Positions 6,347 through 11,107 of a stretch of 11,107 bases of DNA are shown one piece after another; the first letter of the stretch is position 1; the number at the start of each line of letters is the position of its first letter. The translations under genes and the position numbers were made by a program. A model generated the notes under the pieces. It was not told the DNA's origin and did not search any database. It saw only the letters and a program-made list of their open reading frames with translations. Origin of the DNA: Alphaproteobacteria bacterium (GTDB taxonomy: Bacteria > Pseudomonadota > Alphaproteobacteria > Rhodobacterales > Rhodobacteraceae); assembly GCA_013151535.1 (NCBI GenBank), contig JAADIC010000249.1:1-11107 (forward strand), read 5' to 3'.

Positions 6347-7036
6347 ATGTTTCGTAACCTCTATCCCTCGCTGATTGTCCTCGCGCTCGCTGTTGGCGGC
6401 TCCTATGTCTGGCTGCAAACCGGATCGCCAAGTGCCACGGGCTCAAGCGAGCTTGCGGCGATTGAAACCATCCAAGGCGTGACCGATGTGCAGGCCAGCG
6501 ACAGTGACGCGTCTGAGCCTGTCGAAATGACGCTTGGTGTCGAAGATGCGCCGGTGACCATCATCGAATATGCCTCGTTCACCTGCCCCCATTGCGCGCG
6601 CTTTCACGAGACGGTTTTCGGCGATCTGGTCAAAGATTATGTCGACACCGGCAAGGTGCGCTTCATCATGCGGGATGTTTATTTCGACCGGTTTGGCCTT
6701 TGGGCCGCCATGCTGGCGCGCTGTGAAACCGACAAGTTTTTCGAGGTTTCCGATCTGCTCTATGAACAGCAAAGCGTCTGGACCAAGGCCGACAGCAACG
6801 AAAAAGTCGTGGACAACCTGTACCAGATCGGCCGCAGCGCCGGCTTGGCGGATGAAGCGATCAGCGCCTGCCTGCAAGACAACACAAAGGCCCAGTCATT
6901 GGTGGCGCTCTATCAGGAAAATTCCGAGCGTGACGACATCAATTCGACCCCGTCTTTTCTGGTCAACGGCAAGAAATACCCGAATATGAGCCTTGAGGAT
7001 TTCAAAAAGCTCGTCGACGAATTGCTGGCTGAATAG
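6347..7036 (+). CDS. DsbA-family thiol:disulfide oxidoreductase, membrane-anchored or secreted
   Basis: This is a 229-residue envelope protein with a thioredoxin fold that likely introduces or isomerises disulfides in exported proteins. The N-terminal hydrophobic segment (about 6-23) has no clear cleavage site and may be an uncleaved anchor or a signal peptide. A Ser/Asp/Glu-rich linker follows to about residue 60. The catalytic domain begins VTIIEYASFTCPHCARFH, with active site CPHC at 80-83, the same dipeptide as E. coli DsbA. The cis-proline is P202 in INSTPSFLVNGKKYP. Two more cysteines (126 and 175) lie in the inserted helical domain, as often seen in alphaproteobacterial DsbAs. ATG 6347 has AAAAGG about 9 nt upstream. 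It sits between the DUF721 gene and the CoA-transferase, whose GTG start lies 3 bases after this stop. Confidence 0.92.
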   Translation: MFRNLYPSLIVLALAVGGSYVWLQTGSPSATGSSELAAIETIQGVTDVQASDSDASEPVEMTLGVEDAPVTIIEYASFTCPHCARFHETVFGDLVKDYVDTGKVRFIMRDVYFDRFGLWAAMLARCETDKFFEVSDLLYEQQSVWTKADSNEKVVDNLYQIGRSAGLADEAISACLQDNTKAQSLVALYQENSERDDINSTPSFLVNGKKYPNMSLEDFKKLVDELLAE

Positions 7037-7039
7037 GTC

Positions 7040-8193
7040 GTGCCACAATCGCCGCTGGACGGCCTTAAGGTTGTCGAACTTGCCCGTATTCTGGCCGGTC
7101 CCTGGGCTGGTCAGACCCTGTCTGATCTGGGCGCGGATGTCATCAAGGTCGAAAGCCCGGCAGGGGATGACACACGCCGCTGGGGGCCACCCTTTGTAAC
7201 GCGGGGCGAGGATATCTCGGCCAGTTATTTCCATTCCTGCAATCGCGGCAAACGCTCGGTCACCGTGGATTTTCGCACGCCCGAGGGGCAGGAAATCGTG
7301 CGGGATCTGGTGCGCGATGCGGATGTGCTGATCGAAAATTTCAAGGTTGGCGGGTTGGCGAAATACGCCCTCGATTACGACAGCCTCAGCAAGGTCAACC
7401 CGCGGCTGATCTATTGCTCGATCACCGGATTCGGCCAGACCGGCCCTTACAAACAGCGCGCTGGCTATGATTTTCTGATGCAGGGCATGGGCGGCATCAT
7501 GTCGGTGACCGGTGAGCCGGGTGGGCAGCCGCAAAAGATGGGCGTGGCGGTGACCGATATCCTGACCGGTCTTTACAGTGTGATCGCGATCGAGGCGGCG
7601 CTGTTGCAACGCGCGCGCACCGGCAAGGGCCAACAGATTGATATGGCGCTCTTGGATGTGGCCACATCGACCATGGCCAATCAGGCGCTGAATTACCTGA
7701 CCACCGGCACCCCGCCGGGGCTGATGGGCAACGCGCATATGAACCTGACGCCCTATCAGGTGATTGTTCGGACGGCTATATCATCATCGCCACCGGAAAT
7801 GACGGCCAATATCAGCGGTTGTGTGATCTGCTGGATTTGCAGGATATGGCAACCGATCCGGACTATTTGACCAACGCTAAACGTCTGGCCAACCGCGTGG
7901 CCATGACCGCACGGCTGGACCGGGCGACCAAGACTTTCACCAAGGCCGATCTGTTGGCGGCGTGCGAGACCAATAACGTCCCGGCTGGCCCGGTGAATGA
8001 TTTGGGCGAGGTATTTGCCGATGAACAAGTGATTTCGCGCGGTATGCAGATGGAGCTTGGCGGCGTGCCCTCCGTGCGCTCGCCCTTCGTGTTCTCGGAT
8101 GCGGAACTGGCGCATCACCGGCCTTCGCCGAAACTTGGGGAGCATAATGACGAGATTCTGCCGGATCTCGGGAAGAAAATTATTCGGGAATAA
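7040..8193 (+). pseudogene. family III (CaiB/BaiF-type) CoA-transferase, split by a frameshift
   Basis: Family III CoA-transferases move CoA between carboxylic acids through an aspartyl-CoA intermediate. The first part begins at GTG 7040 with LDGLKVVELARILAGPWAGQ, includes the motifs GADVIKVE, NRGKRS and IENFKVGG, and carries the predicted catalytic Asp173 in AVTDILTGLY. At NLTPYQV (codon 7760-7762) the frame is lost and runs to a stop at 7868-7870 through a non-homologous tail. From 7762 another frame continues DCSDGYIIIATGNDGQYQRL to a TAA at 8191-8193 and ends NDEILPDLGKKIIRE, a normal family C-terminus. Relatives commonly read PYQVF at the break, so a 4-nt deletion (GTGTTTGAT to GTGAT) would explain it, and a 1-nt deletion is possible. 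If intact it would be about 386 residues. The true substrate is unknown. Either a genuine inactivation or an assembly error; the flanking frames show no other decay. Confidence 0.85.
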
Positions 8194-8198
8194 TTTTC
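8175..8198. terminator. palindrome at the convergent overlap, probable bidirectional terminator
   Basis: GAAAATTATTC (8175-8185) and GAATAATTTTC (8188-8198) are perfect inverted arms of 11 bp around GG, folding as a 10-bp stem with a CGGG tetraloop. It contains both stop codons: TAA of the CoA-transferase (8191-8193) and TAA of lpxK (8182-8180, minus strand). Both strands place UUUU at the 3' foot of the stem, so it can act in both directions, although the stem is AT-rich and the U run lies inside it rather than after it. Confidence 0.65.
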
Positions 8199-9190
8199 GC
8201 GCCAATCCCCGCCTTGGCCAGTATCGCATCGAGCGGTTCCCAATCCGTCAACTCCAGCCGCACCGGCACCGTCATCACCCGCAGCTTGTACATCTCTGGC
8301 AGGCGGGTGGCGTCTTTTTCGGTTGTTACCATCTGCGCCCCCTTGAAAAACGCATCCGATTCAAGGCGTGCCATCAGGCGGTCGGTCAGGGGCTGGTGAT
8401 CGGCCAAAGCCTCGGCCTGAATGATCTCGGCCCCCAGCGATTTGAGCGTGGCGAAAAACTTTTCGGGGTGACCAATACCGGCGAAAGCCAGCACCTTGAG
8501 GCCCTGAAAGTCGATGCCCGTGGGCAGGGATTTCAACGCACCCTCGAGCAGGGGTAAATCACCCGTCGGCCAGCGTTGCTTGAACCGCGCGCGTGCTTTT
8601 GCCCCGCCGATGACCAGCACCGCGTCGGCACGGGCCAGCCCGGTCTCGACCAATTCGCGCAGAGGGCCTGCGGGCACCACCCGGCCATTGCCAAACCCCG
8701 CCACCGCATCGACCACGACAACCGACACATCTTTGGCCAAAGTCGGGTTCTGAAAACCATCATCCAGCAGGATCACATCGGCCCCCGCCACCACCGCTGC
8801 CAGCGCGCCTTTGTGGCGATCCTTTGCCACCCAAGTGTCGCAAAATGCGGCCAGCAGCAGCGGTTCGTCACCGACCTGGGCGGCTTTGTGCTTGCGCTCG
8901 TTCACCCGAACCGGCCCCTCAAGTGTGCCGCCATAACCGCGCGACACCACATGCGGTTTGTGGCCCATATCACGCAAGCGCGCCGCTAATGCGATCACCA
9001 TCGGCGTCTTGCCAGTGCCGCCGATATTGATATTGCCGATGCAGATCACCGGCACGCCCACTGAATGCCACGGCCCCTTTTCCAACCGCCGCGCCGTGGC
9101 CTTTTGCCAGAGGATTGACAGAGGTGTCAGCGCACGTGCGAAAAGGCCGGGCTGCTGTGCAGGGTTTTGCCAGAATGCGGGCTGTTGCAT
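8180..9190 (-). CDS. lpxK: tetraacyldisaccharide 4'-kinase LpxK
   Basis: LpxK phosphorylates the 4'-position of the tetraacyl-disaccharide-1-phosphate to give lipid IVA, the acceptor for Kdo. It is a membrane-bound P-loop kinase on the cytoplasmic face. The 336-residue product has the Walker A motif GNINIGGTGKTP (52-63), SRGYGG (83-88), VGDEPLLLA (107-115) and DDGFQN (143-148, the Walker B-like Mg site). TTEKDATRLP lies near the C-terminus. The length is typical. ATG 9190 was chosen: AGGGGG lies 7 nt upstream and the TGA stop of waaA overlaps it as TGATG, a translational-coupling arrangement. GTG at 9193 is an alternative one codon longer. The gene ends in the palindrome shared with the convergent CoA-transferase, and its final AKIIPE mirrors the other protein's KKIIRE because of that palindrome. 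Confidence 0.95.
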   Translation of the reverse strand: MQQPAFWQNPAQQPGLFARALTPLSILWQKATARRLEKGPWHSVGVPVICIGNINIGGTGKTPMVIALAARLRDMGHKPHVVSRGYGGTLEGPVRVNERKHKAAQVGDEPLLLAAFCDTWVAKDRHKGALAAVVAGADVILLDDGFQNPTLAKDVSVVVVDAVAGFGNGRVVPAGPLRELVETGLARADAVLVIGGAKARARFKQRWPTGDLPLLEGALKSLPTGIDFQGLKVLAFAGIGHPEKFFATLKSLGAEIIQAEALADHQPLTDRLMARLESDAFFKGAQMVTTEKDATRLPEMYKLRVMTVPVRLELTDWEPLDAILAKAGIGAKIIPE

Positions 9191-10497
9191 CACGCTGCCC
9201 CCTGCGCGTCTGCCGTGGTATCTTGCGGCAAATAACTAACCAAGAGTTCAAGCGCGCGGTCTGTGACCTCGGCCCCGCTGGAGCTGATCTCCCACGCCGC
9301 ATGCGCCATGGAGGCCGCCTTGTCCGGCGACAGAACCTGCCCGACCGCACGCACCAGATCGTTGATGGATTTCACTTCGACCGTGGCCCCGACCTCGGCC
9401 AGACGTTCATAAATATCGGCGACTTTGAACACATGCGGGCCGTGAATGATGGCGGACCCAAGGGCGGCCGGTTCAAACGGATTATGGCCACCGATTTCCA
9501 CCAGCGAGCCACCCAGAAAGCTGACCGGCGCAATGCGATACCACAGGCCCATTTCGCCCAGCGTGTCGGCCAGATAAATCTGGGTCGCCGCATCCGGCGT
9601 TTCCCCTTCGGAGCGCACTGCGATATCCCAGCCGTCGGCCCGCAATTTCTTTGCGATTTCGGGCCCACGCTCGGGGTGGCGGGGGGCGATAATCAACAGC
9701 AGACGCTGGGCCGCACGCGCCGCTTGTTTATGGGCCTTGGCCACCATTTCTTCCTCGCCCGGATGGGTCGAGGCCGCCAGCCAGACCGGACGGCCCGACA
9801 ATTGCGCCGCAAAGCGCATACGTTCGGCCTCGTCATGGGGCAGTGCAGCGGAGCCTTCCTTGAGGGTTCCCGTCACCTCGATCCGGTCACGTTTCACACC
9901 CAGACGGCGCAGGTTTTTAGCCGTCACGTCATCCTGCGCCAGCACAAAGCTGAACCGGCGCAGCAGGGATTTGGCAAAGCCCGGAAACCAGCGCCAACCC
10001 TCGCTGGTGGTTTTGGAAATGCGGGCGTTAATCAGCACCATCGGGATATCGGCGGCACTGGCTTCATACATCAGCGCAGGCCAAATCTCGCTTTCGGTCC
10101 AGACCGCCAGATCGGGTTTCCAATGCTCAAGAAAGCGCCGCACAAACGGGCGCACATCCACCGGTACGAATTGATGCAAGGCCTTTTTCGGCAAGCGCCC
10201 CGCCATCAGATTGGCCGAGGTTACGGTGCCGGTGGTAATCAGGAAATTCAAATCCTTGCGCTTGTCACCAAGGCGGCGGACCAGTTCCAGAATGGACAGG
10301 GATTCACCGACGCTGGCAGCATGAAACCAGACCAGCAGGCCATCTGGGCGCGGCTGTGATGCCTCGCCAAAGCGCTCGTTCACGCGCGTGGGGTCTTCCT
10401 TGCCATTGGCCTTGCGGTCCTCAACATGGCGTTTGGCCATACCAGCCGCCCGCTCTGATATGGCGAGATATCCGGCAAGACCGATTGAAAATCCCAC
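9190..10497 (-). CDS. waaA: 3-deoxy-D-manno-octulosonic acid (Kdo) transferase
   Basis: WaaA (KdtA) adds Kdo from CMP-Kdo to lipid IVA at the inner membrane, the first inner-core step of lipopolysaccharide. It is a GT-B fold glycosyltransferase (GT30). With the GTG start at 10497 the product is 435 residues, normal for the family. A short N-terminal hydrophobic segment (VGFSIGLAGYLAI) precedes WFHAASVGES with the probable catalytic Glu65. Also present are FLITTGTVTSANLM, WTESEIWP (133-140), GTLKEGS, ASTHPGEE (242-249), IAPRHPER, FLGGSLVEIGGHNPFEPAALG (328-347) and GPHVFKVADIYERL. GTG 10497 was chosen because it follows the DUF4170 stop by 10 bases and has AGGG 9 nt upstream. Longer forms would run through the DUF4170 gene in another frame. 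The stop overlaps the start of lpxK. Whether it adds one or two Kdo residues cannot be told. Confidence 0.94.
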   Translation of the reverse strand: MGFSIGLAGYLAISERAAGMAKRHVEDRKANGKEDPTRVNERFGEASQPRPDGLLVWFHAASVGESLSILELVRRLGDKRKDLNFLITTGTVTSANLMAGRLPKKALHQFVPVDVRPFVRRFLEHWKPDLAVWTESEIWPALMYEASAADIPMVLINARISKTTSEGWRWFPGFAKSLLRRFSFVLAQDDVTAKNLRRLGVKRDRIEVTGTLKEGSAALPHDEAERMRFAAQLSGRPVWLAASTHPGEEEMVAKAHKQAARAAQRLLLIIAPRHPERGPEIAKKLRADGWDIAVRSEGETPDAATQIYLADTLGEMGLWYRIAPVSFLGGSLVEIGGHNPFEPAALGSAIIHGPHVFKVADIYERLAEVGATVEVKSINDLVRAVGQVLSPDKAASMAHAAWEISSSGAEVTDRALELLVSYLPQDTTADAQGAA

Positions 10498-10507
10498 GCG
10501 CGGCGCC

Positions 10508-10750
10508 CTAGCCCAGTTCTTCGGTCGGGCCGGCCTCGGACTTTTCGTCGCGCAACTTGTGCAGATGCGCAATGAAATAGCGGTTATGGGCGTTGTCCAC
10601 ATTGCGCTGGGCGGCGGATTTCCACGCGTCATAGGCGGCTTCGTAATTCGGGAAAATGCCGATAATGTCGATTTTGTCGACGTCTTTGAACACGGTTTGC
10701 GACGGGTCGGTCAGATCGCCGCCAAAGACCAGATGTAGGCGCTGTGCCAT
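10508..10750 (-). CDS. DUF4170 family small protein
   Basis: This is an 80-residue cytoplasmic protein of unknown function, with no signal peptide or membrane helix. It reads LHLVFGGDLTDPSQTVFKDVDKIDIIGIFPNYEAAYDAWKSAAQRNVDNAHNRYFIAHLHKL, followed by an acidic tail. The alternating strand and helix, with the YEAAYDAWKSAAQ helix, match the small DUF4170 family that I recall beside waaA in alphaproteobacteria. A strong Shine-Dalgarno, AAGGAG, sits 7 nt before ATG 10750. It lies between cysQ and waaA in the same direction, with 64 bases to cysQ and 10 to waaA, so it is probably cotranscribed with the Kdo/lipid A genes. Its conserved placement suggests a role tied to envelope synthesis, but this is inference. 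Confidence 0.82.
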   Translation of the reverse strand: MAQRLHLVFGGDLTDPSQTVFKDVDKIDIIGIFPNYEAAYDAWKSAAQRNVDNAHNRYFIAHLHKLRDEKSEAGPTEELG

Positions 10751-10814
10751 GCTTTTCTCCTTAGGGGTTTTGGCTGGCTTTTACGCGGCAGTTTCACGCG
10801 CTTTGAAAGGGCTG

Positions 10815-11107
10815 TCAGGGCTGCAAATGCGCGAATAATCCGGCGTGGATGGCGGGGCTTGCGGCCAGCACACCGGCGGTCTGCGCGCCCGGATTGTTAA
10901 AGCGCAGGTGTGCGCCATGTTTGTCGGTCGAGGTCACGCCAGCCTCGCGGCAAATCAAATCACCCGCTGCAATGTCCCATTCCCAGGCATCGCGCAGGGT
11001 TACCATGGCGTCAAAGCGCCCCTGGGCAATCAGGCACATGCGGTAGGCCAATGAGGAGCGGAAATGACGCGAGACCGGCGGCACACCACCCGGCCAGAGG
11101 TCGGCAC
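10815..11107 (-). CDS. cysQ: 3'(2'),5'-bisphosphate nucleotidase CysQ / inositol monophosphatase family, C-terminal part
   Basis: Only the last 97 residues are in the window; the start lies beyond the right edge. The visible part reads SRHFRSSLAYRMCLIAQGRFDAMVTLRDAWEWDIAAGDLICREAGV. It therefore contains the second metal-binding motif of the IMPase superfamily (WDIAAGDLI, Asp being a Mg ligand) and the superfamily's GRFDA/EAG segments, ending TAGVLAASPAIHAGLFAHLQP. CysQ removes the 3'-phosphate of PAP/PAPS made during sulfate assimilation. CysQ, SuhB and HisN cannot be fully separated on this fragment; the SSLAYR and EWDIAAG wording and the waaA neighbourhood favour CysQ. Frame and stop (TGA at 10817-10815) are clear. 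It appears to be the first visible gene of the minus-strand cluster with DUF4170, waaA and lpxK. Confidence 0.8.
   Translation of the reverse strand, partial: ADLWPGGVPPVSRHFRSSLAYRMCLIAQGRFDAMVTLRDAWEWDIAAGDLICREAGVTSTDKHGAHLRFNNPGAQTAGVLAASPAIHAGLFAHLQP

Noticed and set aside
7868..8193. Programmed frameshifting to make a full-length CoA-transferase
   Set aside because: No slippery heptamer or downstream stem is visible at 7755-7765, and the likely missing piece is 4 nt including a conserved Phe codon. A mutation or sequence error is simpler.
9115..10359. Long plus-strand open frame of 414 codons opposite waaA and lpxK
   Set aside because: It is antisense to two well-supported genes, has a low-complexity Arg/His/Gln-rich composition and shows no recognisable motif. 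Such open frames are common opposite GC-rich coding DNA.
9190..10632. Longer waaA beginning at 10632
   Set aside because: The extra 45 codons run through the DUF4170 gene in another frame and are not protein-like. GTG 10497 has a ribosome binding site and gives the normal family length.

Overview
The window is about 11.1 kb of GC-rich, densely coding DNA. It most likely comes from an alphaproteobacterium of the Rhodobacteraceae/Roseobacter group. The indicators are a CcrM-type GANTC methyltransferase directly after rnhB, a mutY / DUF721 / DsbA-family neighbourhood, and a cysQ-DUF4170-waaA-lpxK lipid A/Kdo cluster. The assignment rests on gene content and protein character read by eye, without a database search.

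Left part (1-1605). A minus-strand pair comes first: a small secreted protein (542-835) whose end overlaps the GTG start of a two-helix membrane protein. That membrane protein runs off the left edge and is broken by an apparent 1-nt frameshift near position 385. Divergent to this pair is a small secreted basic protein (1068-1433), followed by an intrinsic terminator at 1532-1560. The divergent intergenic region holds a perfect 15-bp inverted repeat at 908-922.

Centre (1606-5695). rnhB and ccrM are on the plus strand. Three GANTC sites within 39 bp, plus a fourth slightly further upstream, precede ccrM and overlap a plausible sigma70 promoter. This looks like a self-methylated control region and is the most interesting regulatory signal here. 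alkB (alkane 1-monooxygenase family) and mutY follow on the minus strand, with alkB tail-to-tail against ccrM.

Right part (5789-11107). A DUF721 protein, a DsbA-family thiol oxidoreductase and a family III CoA-transferase lie on the plus strand. The CoA-transferase is split by a frameshift at about 7760. It meets lpxK head-on in a 14-bp tail-to-tail overlap that is itself a near-perfect palindrome and probably a bidirectional terminator. The minus-strand cluster cysQ (partial), DUF4170, waaA and lpxK then runs to the right edge with very tight spacing. WaaA and LpxK act in successive parts of the Kdo2-lipid A pathway at the inner membrane.

I see no rRNA, tRNA, CRISPR array, insertion sequence or prophage. 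The content is mainly chromosomal housekeeping. Worth a second look are the ccrM control region, the convergent palindrome, the operator-like repeat and the two frameshifts. No stretch longer than 300 bases lacks a gene.
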